From: Phaseolus vulgaris
Taxonomy: Eukaryota; Streptophyta; Magnoliopsida; Fabales; Fabaceae
Length of the DNA stretch: 64,000 nt
Assembly: GCF_000499845.2 (NCBI RefSeq)
Contig: NC_023755.2
Location: 7,322,847 to 7,386,846, forward strand
Reading direction: 5' to 3'
This document shows, piece after piece, positions 1 through 13,300 of the stretch. The notes beneath the pieces were generated by a model. The model was not told where the DNA came from. It saw only the letters and a program-made list of their open reading frames with translations, and did not search any database. The translations under genes were made by a program, and so were the position numbers. Position 1 is the stretch's first letter, and each line of letters opens with the position of its first letter.

Positions 1-60
1 TAATTATGTTAATTTGATTAATTATTTTATATTTCTATGTTGCATTATCTTATGGGGAGA

Positions 61-2700
61 GTTTGTAAATGGATGTTTTCAATATTCTTGGTATTTATCA
101 CAACTTTTCAACTCTATGAATACCATAACAAGATGGTATAGCAGAGGAGAAGAATAAGTCATTGCAAAAAAAAATAACTACCACTATATTGAATTTTAAT
201 TGGACTCCAAATAACTTTTGTTTGAAGCAATAAATGCAACATATTATCCTTTTATATGTCATTGTTTCATTTTAAACACTAAGGCTAACCCGAATGTTTA
301 ATTCCAAAAGTGACGAAGGAATCATTTTCTTTGAAACATCAAAAGTCTATAGAATTTGTAACTTTAGAAAGATGGAAGTGGAAGAGAGAATTCAAATTAG
401 ATTAACTTGTAGATTGATCAAAGTAAGAACATAAAAGAGGTGTCTTCCTTACCATCAAATGAAGTAATAGAACGTCTAACCCTACATCATACAATCAAAT
501 TAAAAGTCAAGAGAAAATCAATAATAATGCTTAAATGATGTGAGATTATTTAAATGAAACAATTCTAGGAGATACCACTAAGTGAGTAAGAACAAGATTT
601 ACCTTTCAAAGAACTCGAGTTTTATATCTCATTTAAAACCTAAGACCATATGTAAAGTATTTGGTAACTTAGATTGAGTGTGAGCAATGCAAGAAGAGTT
701 CAAGCAATTTCAAAAGAATGACATATGGAAGCGTGATGAGCTGCCAAAAAATTAAGTTGCTTATTGGATCAAAATAGATCTTTCATAACAAGCTCGAAAA
801 ACAATGTAACATCATGATGTAACCTTTAGTCATGTTAGTTCTCAAAATAAAAGTAAGTTCCAATGTGGTGTAGGGTTAACTTAGGTCAGTATGAGGAATA
901 ACATGTCATACGAGAATCATTGTATGTATTCTTTTTTAACAAATTAACAAGGGATAAAGTTGGAATTGAAATTGAAATAAAAAGCAAAACAAAGTGAAGA
1001 CCATACCGTCTATAGACAATCATCTAATAGACCGTCTAACAACACTCAACCATGTAAAAGGTTGAAATATAAATGACAAAAGATTAAAAATATGAAAGTA
1101 AATTGTAATATAAACTAAAAAGAAAAAGAAATTGGACAAACAATTTGTATGTTCTTAGAAAACTACTTTCAATCGAAAATATATTTCTGAAAAGAATTTG
1201 AAGAAGAAAACACTAAAAGAAAACATCCTCATACATGATTTTTAATTCTCAGTTACCCAATTCCAGAATAAAATTCAACTAGAATGATAAAGTGTAGAAC
1301 GTAAAGAGTAGAAAGAAGAACAATCATCAGAAACACATGAAAAAAAAATGAAGAACTTGTAGGAACTAATTGAAGGAAATAAGAGAAATAAAATGTTGTA
1401 GAAACTGATTGAAGGTAATAAAATAGGAATACTAACAAGCCTGTAAACTGACCATTAATGCAATAATAACGGTAAAATAGTTTAAGGGTAATAAAATCAG
1501 AATTAATAATAATAAATATGAATTAATAACCAACAAAACTAATAGAACTTGAAACGAAAAACTATTAATAGAAAATTTAAAACTGAAAACTAAACTACAA
1601 CTAAAATTGTGCCTAAGTGTTTAATCTACTCGTCATATATCAAGTATGTTCAAATAATCTATATTTATAGAGTTTCAAAATATTACAAATGGATGGATCA
1701 TGAAACAAAACTAGTCTAAAACTAACTAAACTAATTATCCTTCAACTTCTCTCAAGTTGCGTTGATCATTGACTATACAAAAACATATACATTAGTCATG
1801 AGACTTGAGACAATATTCATCTTACTCTCATTTGTTGCCCAATAGTAATACGATGCTATACCAAATGGATGTTAAGAGTGCAATCCTTAATAGTCACAAA
1901 GGAGGAAGTTTATGCGAAACAATACCCTAGGTTAAAAGTACATATTCTCCTCATCACATCTTTATACTTAACAAGGCCTTAATATGCTTTAAAACAAGCT
2001 CATTGAGCTTGATATGAAAAAATAAATTTGTTTTTATTTGAAAACAATTTTTCAAGAGAAAGATATATACTACTTTGTTTCGCAAAGATTTCAAGTTTAA
2101 CTTTCTCATTATTCAAATTTATGTAGATGACATAATATTTGATGCTACTTACATACTTACATGTGAAAAATTTAATAAATATAGTGAAGATCTTGATTTG
2201 TCCATCACTCTTTGAAAAGATACTCACTTTCTACCTTGTAATCTTCATCGTATTTACAATTTTCTAAGTTGTCATTGAATATCTCCTTTTACAATTTTAA
2301 TATTACTATACTCAACTTCCCCTTTGCAATTGAAGTGGTAAGTTGGTTCATGTAGACTCCTATGAATTTTTCATTCGTATTCTCGAATACATAAAAAAGA
2401 CTCTAGAACAAAGGTTGTTATACAAAGATAAGGGAAATACTCATATACTTTGATTTTGTGATATTGATTGGGTAAAATCTCGAACAAACAAATGTTCCAT
2501 TATTATATATTATGTTTTCATTGGAGACAATATTATTTTTGGAAGAAAGAGAAAAAAAATATGGTTACTCGATCTAGTTGTTGAAATCAAATATAAAGAA
2601 AAGGTATCACACTCGTAAACTTCTTTCGACAAAATAATTTCTTCGAAAAATAAAATTTTATGAAATTCAACATATGAACATGTATGTCATAATTAGACAG
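61..2700 (+). pseudogene. Decayed Ty1-copia pol (integrase to RNase H)
   Basis: A plus-strand copia polyprotein remnant that can be followed through several frames and many stops. About 66-165 reads like the end of the integrase core (a degenerate version of the 'HNFS..TPQQNG..E.KN' stretch). About 290-410 matches the post-integrase 'KSDEGI...VEE.I' segment. 685-770 matches the start of reverse transcriptase (EEFKQFQKNDIWK). 1770-2010 continues RT (DYTKTYT..., then broken 'VKSA.L' and 'ALK.A' equivalents). The RT active-site box YVDDIIF is intact at 2120-2140, and 2450-2560 resembles the RNase H start. Order and spacing fit copia, except for the stretch around 960-1745, which looks inserted. 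No intact ORF remains, so it should be inactive. The left end lies outside the window. Confidence 0.75.
960..1745 (-). repeat. Probable minus-strand copia LTR inserted in the pol remnant
   Basis: This stretch interrupts the plus-strand RT remnant. Read on the minus strand, a polypurine-like run (AACTTGAGAGAAG) is followed at about 1745 by TTGAAGGATAATTAG, as at the start of a copia 3' LTR. A TATA-like CTATAAATATAG follows at about 1660-1675. The far boundary and a target-site duplication were not resolved, so the extent is approximate. It could be a solo LTR or the end of a deleted element. Confidence 0.35.
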
Positions 2701-3559
2701 TTATTCATATTGTTTTCAATATGATATTTCATGAAAAACCTACCATAAAAAAATTAATTGTTATTTTGTTTGAGAAAAATGATTGACTAAGAAAAATTAT
2801 ATGAGATTAGTCAGCTTCAAATATCTACTTGAAATTGTTTTCAACTAAATCTTTGAAAAGACTTTAAATTTAGTTTATCTGTTTACAAAACTTGATTGAT
2901 ATAACTTGACAAAGAGTATTAGAATTGTTAGAATGGATTAACTTTTTAAAATAAGGTAATTTGTCCATATTAATAAAAAAGTTGTTTTCGCACTATTCAC
3001 CCTCTAAACTAGATTTTCTTGGACAAAATGGTGTTTTAAGAATAATAATTGATTATGCGTGAATGATCATATATAAATGGATTTTAGTCTATATATTTTT
3101 AACTATTTTATTATTATTTTTAAACCATACATCTCTATTTCTATCCTATTTTTCACTAAATTCTTGTATCTATTATAAAATAGAAAAGGAATATACAGTA
3201 AATACGCATAATCTCATCACTGTTACGTGTTCCGGGTACCCTTGAAATAACTTATTTAAAATTGTGATATTTGAGTATACAATTTATGTTTAGAGAATAT
3301 ATCCCTTATTTTATTTGCAACAGACATTCTTGCACAATCAATCAGTACACAAGTTTATACCAAACCGTATTTAAAAAATTTAAATAACAAAATTATTTTA
3401 AGATCAGTAATGTAAAGTCCATATTTTAAACATATAGATACATTGAATTCATAAGAAAACAATTTACTATTTAGGGAACCACAAAAAGTGTCGAACAACT
3501 TAACAGCAAATGATCACCATAAGTGATTGAAACAGAAAAAAAAGCAGATGTTATTTCCC
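2701..3559. other. AT-rich non-coding stretch
   Basis: No gene seen. About 2985-3010 contains 'cactattcaccctctaaac', which resembles the last bases of many copia LTRs, so the start of this stretch may hold the 3' LTR of the copia remnant to its left. A 60-codon ORF at 3063-3245 has AT-driven composition and no recognisable domain. Confidence 0.3.
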
Positions 3560-4368
3560 TATTTTACAGAGAATGTATCAGCTTCCATTATACATTTTCA
3601 GTTCATACTACTGAAAGTTACTTCTAGCAGTGTACATTGAAAACCCTCACTACGAAATTAGGTCAAAATCCCCAAGCCCACAGAGGAAAGACGCCAAAAA
3701 GAATGAAAACAGACAAATATTTTGGAATCTCAATAATTGATACAAATCAAATGGGCTTAAAATTTCTCCAAGATTGCATCATTTAAGTGAATTTACCCAG
3801 ATAGCTACTCAGAACATTACATATGATTAATGGCAACCAAGTAACTTCTCATGAGGTTAGACTCTCAATAACAACCATTCTCTGACAAGGCAGAGGGAAG
3901 CAGTCAGCAGCACTGGGTCCTTGTCCCAAATGACCTTGACCTTCTTCACCTGCGAGGATCTACAGAATCAACAAAAGCTAAAGAAAGTCGGGCATGGAAA
4001 ATGATTGCAGCATCATTGCCTTCTCTCATGTGAATTTTGAGTTTCTTTATTCGAGAAGATCTTGAGAATCAAACAAGAAAGTCTAGCATTAGAGAGGGGA
4101 GAAACAATATCTGTACTTGACATGGTTAAACAGATTTAATAATATCAACATGTGGCAAAAAAATCCAACCAAGCCATATTGAGTCATTCCTGCTTGAAGA
4201 CGGATGCTTCATATAGTCTGGACAGAGAACACTGGGATGTTTCCTGCCACAGAAAGACAGTAATAAAGTAATAAAATGAAAGGATATCAAAAGAGTTGTA
4301 ATCGAGTAACGCTAATAAATGGCAGGGATAGGTAAATGAAATGCGCACACACTACCTACCTTTCAGCA
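3560..4368 (-). other. Likely 3' UTR of the METTL25-like gene, possibly spliced
   Basis: Directly downstream of the stop codon of the minus-strand methyltransferase gene. Just after the stop there is a donor-like AAAG|GTAGGTAG near 4358. Acceptor-like sites follow at 4243/4244 (TGTGGCAG|GAA) and about 3951 (CTCGCAG|GTGAAG). The less AT-rich stretch about 3560-3950 has no ORF and looks like terminal UTR. This is inference from splice signals only. Confidence 0.4.
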
Positions 4369-7300
4369 TCAGGAAGATCTTATATCTTTGTCAATCTTTT
4401 TTGCAATTATAGCCACATTTCTTGGCGATATGTTTGGATCAAATATCGGCAACAAGCAGGCTTCTAGAGCACTGCCTTGCTCTTGAAGAAACAATAACCT
4501 ATCAAGTAGAATAAGAGTTTCCAAAAGAGGTCCTAAAGCGGCTCTCAGAGACCAATAAGGTCCTACAAGGTCCTGTACATAATCGGTAAGTAAGTACTAC
4601 ATGTTTTTTACTTTAATTATAGCATAAATATAACTAACCAACAAAACATGTGAAATTTTGTTTTTATTAATAGCAGACATCTCTGTAAATGCTCTTCAAA
4701 CATTATTTTAATTTTACAGAAAACTTTATTTTTTAAGCAAAATTATATGGCCATGATGGTACCAAGAAAACACAATCAATGAACACATATTATAACTTAA
4801 AACATGTTCTACAGTCTGTCTATTTAGAGATTGTGTTTAAATTTCTCGTTATTGATTCTTTTAGAATATTAGAGTATCTTGGAAGATAATCTTGTGAATT
4901 TTTTTCATATTTCATGATTTGTTTTCTTATTTGATTGGGATTAGGAGTCTGGAATTAGTATGAACAGAAGTTAAGATTTTGCATCTTGTATCACATCAGT
5001 ATGCAGAAGATAATATTGTTAGTCTTTATTGTCTCTCTTTTCCTCCTCTTCAACCAAAGTTCACATACTTTAAACATGAAAATTTTTCGCGCCTGTGCTG
5101 ATCCCTATTCCATCCACCTTTTCTGTCATTTTCCTCACCTATGTTTGCCACCACCTTCCCATGGCTGTTTAGTTCCTTGGAAAGTGGGTTCTGTTTAGTG
5201 GTAAAATCTGACTCCCCTCCGTGAGGTTTGATGTATGTAAGCAGTTTCTCGGGGGTTCTTTGTGGTAGCTGTCTGTAGTTTGTCGTTTTTATCACTGACT
5301 ATTTTTCAATGCTATCATGACTTTGAGGAGGTCAGAAGAATCAGAAAGTTACATCTTTTTCAGCTGATGACGAGTGTAATACAGTAATACTAGTGATGAC
5401 TTTTTGCCCATCACAACTGGGTTGACTTGTATTAGCTGCAACTTCCCTAGCCTGCCTTAATCCCAAATGCAATGTGCCCATATCTTGCTTCTCCAATAGA
5501 TGCTGTGGCATCACTGTAGTGTAATTTTAATTCATTTTCTGTTCATGTGTATAGTTGTAACAAATTTAAAGCTCAGAAAGCTTTATCGCGAGCAAGAGAG
5601 TAAGAATATCAGTAAAGTATCTTCATTGTATCTAGAATATTTTGATGTATCTTTGATGATCTTAAGAATGGTTTCATATTTCATTATGTTCCATGATTTG
5701 ATTTCATGCAATTGAAAATAGTACTTTATATTTTGTATCTCATCATATCACATCAATGTACACAATTGAACGACATTCATAGTCCCTTTTATATCTCTTC
5801 TCTTCCCCCTCCATGTAAATCTCTAAAATTTTAACAAATGAGGATCTGTCAGGTTGTGTAGCCTTTAAAAGGTTTTTCCCCTCTTTGAACTAAATATTCA
5901 ACAATGTGCAGCAATTAGATTTTTTCCTAACAAGTCCAACCTTATTAACTAATCCTACTACTTAGGTGATGGCACCATAATCCACTTTTGGACTGATATA
6001 TGGTTGGAAAGACTTTTGGTGGAATTGTTGCATATTTCACAGCATTTTTATTTCATTGTTAATGGGCAGTGGTGTAATCTACTAGTTATAGCGGCTAGAC
6101 ATGCAGTTGCGGCTCAAACTATTCGTGATGAAATCATTCCTCAAGATTATTTCCTTTATATGTATATAATTATAGAAATAAGGAGCTAATCATATACAAT
6201 CAGGAATATTGGAATAAGGGGCTGATCTATATTGGAATAAGGAGCTAATCATATATAGTCAAGGATATCTAGATTATATACGTATTATTAGGAACATCTT
6301 TATTTACTCTAGTATGTATCGTATCTTTGTTATTAAAAGCTATCAAATCTCTTCAATTTATTATATTGACTCATTTTTCTCAATATAAATAAAGCACCTG
6401 TTGTAACATCAAAAATTTTGTTTAGGATATTAGATAGGAGATTAAATTAGCCTCTTTTAAACATAGTTTCAGAGTACCTTCACTTGGAAAAATCCACTCA
6501 GCGGATTCAGTTCCGCTTAGCAAAATTATGCAAAAGAGAGTTTTGGAAGTTTTTCTGCTAATTTCGCCTAGTCATATTTCAATTCTCTCTGCGCAGGCCA
6601 GTTTGGCTAAGCCAATGTTCAGCACCGCACCAAAATTGCCTCTAGAGCAAATCCGCTCAGCACATGAAGGTTGAGCCCAACGAATTTTCCCTGGTGAATA
6701 CCCTTTTTCCAACCTTGCTCTAAGGAGTAAATCCACTCAGCGCACAGGGGCTATGCTTGGTGAATTTTCCCTATTAAATGCCTTTTTTTTCCATTTTCGC
6801 TCTTGAAGAGTGAATCAGTTCAGTGCACGAGGGCTGCGCCAGCAGATTTAAGTTAGTGGCAATGTAATTTTTTAACAATCTACTCAGCAGTTTAGATTCA
6901 CTCAGCAGATTGACCCCTGCTACTTGAGTATAAATACCCTAAGTTGTCATCTTTGGATTTTTTGACACAGTAGATTTGAGAAATGAGAGAGAGAAGGTCT
7001 CTTTATCACCTAAGGCACAAGGAATCAAGAGATTCATCTTTCATCCCTCTTTCCTTGCTTCTCCATTTCTTCTCTTTTTCTTCAAGTTCTAGCAATTAGT
7101 TTTCTCCAGATGAGTGGTTCTCCTATTTCCATCCTTTTCTTTATTTTATGGTGAGAAATGTGACAGAGAAATATAGGGTTATGGGTTATGGAACCCTAAC
7201 CCCATATCTCTTTAGATAATCACTTTCTAAAGAGATATGTTGTCTTTTGAACCTTTCCTATGAAATATTTCTAGAATCATCATTGTTCTTTCATATAAAG

Positions 7301-10300
7301 ATCTGAGTATAGTATTATGTCTTATGAAATGCTTTATGAGAATTGTTGAAAGTTATCTTTGCCTTGAACTTGAAACATAGCTTCTAATGTAATAAAGTTT
7401 AAGTATAGTTCATAATTCACAAGTTCTTAGAAAAGAAATTGTAAAGTACGCTTGTAAAAAACATATCTCTCAAAAAGCATTTAGATGTCCATCTCTAAAT
7501 AACTCTAAGAGGATATGAGAACCCCCTAGGTTCAAATTCTCCACTCCGGGGGGTATAAATATCAGGAATTCATGGCAGAGGAGAGAGATGCCTCTCGGTA
7601 TGTTTGCTCAACATTATGCCAACAGGACGGAAAACAAAAAGTCAAAGAGATTTTTTGAGTCAAGCAAACCTTACTATTTCTTGAGTCAGATTTAATTATC
7701 TTTGAGATATAACTTCTTTTATTTCTTTTGAAAAACCAACTTATGAAATGTTTAATGATAGCTTATTTGAGTTATGTTATTTTACCACTTGCCGACTTAA
7801 TCTGACAGTTTTTTATTTTCAGAATGAACGGGTTCAGAAGTAAACTATAAGTATGAATTATGAAGTAGCTTTTAAGTTTCATGCAACTTACAAGTTGCTT
7901 AGTTAGCTTTTTGTAAAGATCTTTGTATTGTTTTCCCTTTAGTAAATTTATACATATAGTTATATAGATTAGCATTTAGTTTTGTTTTGTACCATTAGTT
8001 CAGGAACATCAATGTATAAGGAATATTATGTTATTTAATATTCCTTTTGTAAATTTTACTATTCACATTTGTTATTATTTATGTTATGCTCAAATCCTCT
8101 CTCTAGTGTTACACCCATATTGTTTCAAATACACATTTTCAGCTCAGTTATTCATTCTTATAATTTAATATGGTATCTAGAGCCTTTATCAAAAATTGTG
8201 TTGGCACAATAGACTCACAATATCCAAAGGATTTTTTTCTTTCTTTTTTGAGAACTATTCTCCCAAGTTCGCTTTCACTGTTTCGACACCCTCTCTAAGC
8301 AGTCTTCTTTTATCTTTTTCCTCTACCTTTTCATAAAAAAAAGTCTTCCAACACTGCATCAACCTTCAGAATAGATTCTCCTATCTTTTCTAGCCATATT
8401 GTTAGTATTGAGAGGATGAATGGGTCTAACTATTCCACTTCCACTATTGAGACACTTGTCGCTCCTATATTCCTGACTGATCCATCTCCAACAACATTTG
8501 AAGAGTGTATCAAATGGTGTGCGACACGTTAATCCATTAGTAACACTACGTAAGTGGCACACACTAAAGAATAGTGATATAGTAGAAGTCATGTCCAATC
8601 CTTCCTTGACACTATCTTTCCTACTGGTCCGCTCTTTCCTGAAAATGACTGGCCTATTGTTATCGGAAAGACACATGTTCTACCCCTAACCCATATCCCC
8701 ACAATACTAACCTCGATTATCATTGGTTCTCCACCATACACTACACTTCTTTGTCCTTGTTATCTTCTTTTCCCATTCCTAAGTAATCAGGTGAAGTTTT
8801 ATCTCACCCATAGTAGCAACAAATGATGATTGATGAGGTGTGTGAAAGAAATGGTTAGTTCTAGAAAAGAGGGGCTTGAATAGATTTTCAAAAATGCTTC
8901 GGAAAACTTTCATAAGCTTGGTCAAATGATGTAAAGGTTTTGAAACCTTTTTACAAACTTTTGTAAAGGCCTTTAAAAAAGGACGACTAAGAGTAGACGA
9001 CACAAGTAAAAGAAAAAGCATTTAACACTTGGTTTATTTATATTAGTTTACCACAATATGAGCTACATCCAATTCTCCTTTGCAACCTGCAAAGGGTTCC
9101 TCTAATCACAATGAATTACAAGTATTGTTCTTTGCCACTTTTGGCTTACCTGGGTACACAAAGTCACTCCTAGTGTTATCAAAGTTAATCTCCCCCTAAG
9201 ATTAATGCCTCTCCAGGCTAAGTACATAAAGTTTCTCTAGGTTACACGTCTATAAAGTTGTTTTACAAGGAAATATCTCGCTTGAGAGGATATTACAAAA
9301 GTACACTCCTTGATTCTAGAATCTTAACTTCTAGATCATGAAGGATTTACAAGTAAAACTCACTCCAGATGTTTATTAGACACAACAATATCTAAAGCAA
9401 TTAGAAGCTTGAAGAAATATTTTGCATGCAACTTTCATGTGAGATGTAAATGTATACTCGTTCATTAACTTTATCTCCTTGGAGAAATTTTCTTGTATAG
9501 ACGTCCTAAATTGGACTGTTGAAACTTGCATGTTGTGATTTGTCCTTGTGTCAACGTCCTTTCAAAGTCATGTTTGACTTTATTCTGACAACTTTAGTTA
9601 TTGCACTCAAAGTGTTGTAGAAAGGACAACATTTTTCTCTGTTATTTCTTTGTACCTCTGACAACATCAGTTTGAGCATACAAAAATTGATGGTTTATGT
9701 GTCAAAATCATTTTTGTGCACGTCTTGCTCAAAAACTTAGCCCAGTGTTGATATCTGTCTAGCACTTTTGACCAATATTCAAAGTCATTGTCAGATACTT
9801 GCTTAGCACTTAAGTAAACTATTAGACGCACCAAAACATATTATTTGTTATTTTCAAAACATGGGTGTCTTGGCCATGCCATTTAGATTGAGACTTGTGT
9901 ATTATCATATAAACTCATTTATTCCTTAATAGTACCCTTCAAAGTAATGGTACTTAGGAGTTGGTTCTTCTTCCAACTAGCAAATCAATTGTTAGGAGAC
10001 AATGGTTGTACACTTTTAAAACAGGATCTAATAATAAAATTGATCACTATAAATCTCATCTAATTGCCGAAGGATACACACAAATCTATGATCAAGATTA
10101 TACATGTTGCTGAAATAACATTTATTCCACTTCTCTTTTCCACTGCAATTATTCACCACTAGACATTGTTTCAACTTAACATCAAGAATGCATTTCTACA
10201 TGATGACCTTGATGAGGATGTCTACACGGAGCAACCACCAGGATTTATTGCTTAGAAGGAGTCATCTGATATGGTATGTTGTCTATGCAGGTTCCTATAT

Positions 10301-13300
10301 GGCCTCAAGCAATTAACCCTTGCATGGTTTAAGCGTTTTCATTTTTCCATCCAACAATTTGGAATTATAAAAATGATGTTGATCATTTTCTGCTCTATCA
10401 TCATTCCCCCCAAGGATGTATCTGTTTCATTGTATATGTGAACAACATTGTTATCACATACTCTCATTAAGGAGGGTATATCCAATTAAAAATATTTTAC
10501 TTGAAAGTTTCAAACAAATGATCTTGAATACTTGAGTTATTTCCTTGGTACAAAAGTTGTAGAGCCCAAGGAGGATTTCTCAGAGAAAATGTTAGAAAGT
10601 AGACTTTAAATCTAACTCAACCTCACAAAACCAACTTCCAAGATAAGGTTTACACTCATTAATATACTATAATTTGATCATATCTCTAGTCGATCTCTAA
10701 CATGATCCATGAGGATAAGGAAATGGACACAATCACTCAAAATATGTCTCTCTTCTAACAATTCTCTACATTGTAAATGTCTTCCTGCACCAAGCCTTAT
10801 TCCTCCATTGGGGCTTTACCAGATTCCTCCTTAAACATCCAAACCATCACAATCTGCCACCATAATATACCATTCACCACATGAAATATGAATTAAGTTT
10901 AAAAAAGACATAATATTTGAAACCTAACTTAAGTAATATTGAAGTAAAAACAATGAACAATATGTAATATAAGTTATTAAATTGTGCAATGATGCACTCA
11001 ACATTTTTGCCTTTCATCAAAAGTTAGGCATTCTCTACCCTTCATTTCAATCACAGAGACAACCAAATTAAAATCCTAATGATTATAACAACATTTTAAA
11101 GTAGCAAAAAATAAATCATATACAAGCAACAACAAGAAAACAGCTAAAAGGAAAATACAGTGCTAGACAGAGTAAAGAAAAGATTTGCTATCATTAAAAT
11201 GACAATAGTTTGAATAACAGAATAAATGAAATTGACATACAGCAAATGGTTCTGCTTCCTTCCATATGCCTTGAAGGTTTATATCTTGTGAATGTTTAAT
11301 TCCAAGATGAGACAATCCAGACCGACAGAAATTCTCAAAATGTAAAAATGTGTCATCAGATTTAGTCCCTTCATATCCAGCCCTTTCACTATAAGGAATT
11401 TCACTAGGTAATGTCTGTATCTCTGATATCGAGCCCAAAGTCCAGTCTGTAACACATTGAAAACACACAGTACTAGATCACATTATTTTACTTGAATAAG
11501 TGTAAGAACACCTTAGACTGGTTTTGCAGTTTCAGACAAGGTTTACCAAGTTTTATTTATTGAAGAATTAAAAGTTATTTAAGATGAGAGAAACAACTAC
11601 AAAGAACAAACTAATGATATCCGCCATTAAGAGAACCATAAAAATATGAGAACTAAACAGCCAAGACAAACTAATGAACTAAGTAAAGATGTAGCTGGGA
11701 TGCTTCAAAAGGGGTTTCCAATCATAACAGCCTTAAATCGTTAAAAAGGATACAATTCAAAATTTCAAATACCAGTTTCTGATACTGAAGGAACTTCAGG
11801 AGGGCACTTTTGTCTTGAGTGACAAGTACTTCCTTTAAGATGCAGCTGGGATTCTGCAGATCTCCTCTGATGTCGCCGACGAAGAGCCTTCCCTTTACGC
11901 CCAATTGAAGGAGTACTTGTGACAATTTCCGGATAATATTTAGAAAGAACCTTCAGGAACAATATATATTCATAATTAACGAGATGTTGTGAATTAGGGG
12001 TAGATCAACTATTAATAAAGAATCATTGAAAAAACAGGTGTTATATCCACTGACTGCACTAGAATGCATTAGTAGAATGAAGATTACTCTTAGAAAGTGG
12101 ACTTAGTCTAACTCAACCTCACAAAACAGACTTTTAAGGTGATATTTTCACAAACTTATATATTATAATTTGGTCATATCTCTAGTTGTAGTGGGATTTC
12201 CGACACACTCTCTCACACAAAAAACTAGACATCTTGAGCGTTGAAATAGAGGAGGAGCCTGATAAACAACCCTAGTTAGGATAGACTCTATTACCATCTT
12301 AAAATGTGGACTTTAAGTCTAACTCAACTACCCAAAAGTAGTTTGAAAGTGAGATTTGCACTCATTTATATACTATAATTTAGCCATATCTCTTGTCAAT
12401 GTGGGTTTTCCAACAAGTATAATATATATAAAACTATTTTTATGCATGTTTTTGTATGTGCATAAACAAGCTACTCATGAGACCTTAATGTTAAGCTTTA
12501 AAGCTTGGCTTCAACTCATTTAAATAATCTAAGCCTAATTGAAAGTTAGGGTTAGTTTATTTAACTAACAAATGACCTTGAACGAGACATTAACAAATCA
12601 AACCCAAGTAGTTCACGAATAGGTTGCTCATTTGCAGCTCTATGCAAGACCTAATGAAAACTAGAATGAATACAGAATTCATGCCTCTGCATGATTCCAT
12701 CAATGTACATTAACGAAGGTACAGTAGCTATCTACATTTTTTGCTCAATTTTTATATTAAAAAGTAACATTAAGATGATTGAAAGGGGAAGTTACAATTT
12801 AAAAATACCATATAACAAAACAAAGTTATAATTTGGTACCATTTGAAAAGCAGCCCGAAAGGCATGCAACTCAAAGTTGTGAATGCCAGCATGCATGTCC
12901 AAGCTCCTCCACCTCTCTGCACTCTACAGGATAAACATAGACAGTGCGATAAATTTCTCCCACATTACTTTATCAAGAAAACTTTAATGTCACAAATACA
13001 ATTATCAACATAGTAAATTCATAAAACACAGATTGCCGGTAAAAGTTGTCACCAATTTACATGCAAGTTGCCTTTTTGTTTCTAAATGAGCTACAATGGA
13101 AGGTTAAATATATAATTTAAAGATAATGACATATTTTCTATTGCAGTGTTTTACAGATGGCCCAAGAATTCCTAACGGCATTATGTTCCAAATGAAGTAT
13201 CTAATTTAGTTGCTTACATGTAAGTTCTTTCTTGTAAGCCATACCTAGGTTGTTTAGTTGAATAAATGTATTTTAGAAGCCCTGTGAGTGTACAACTCAA

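Noticed and set aside
7500..7560. tRNA-like T-arm ('ggttcaaattc')
   Set aside because: No matching D-arm, anticodon arm or acceptor stem could be found around it.
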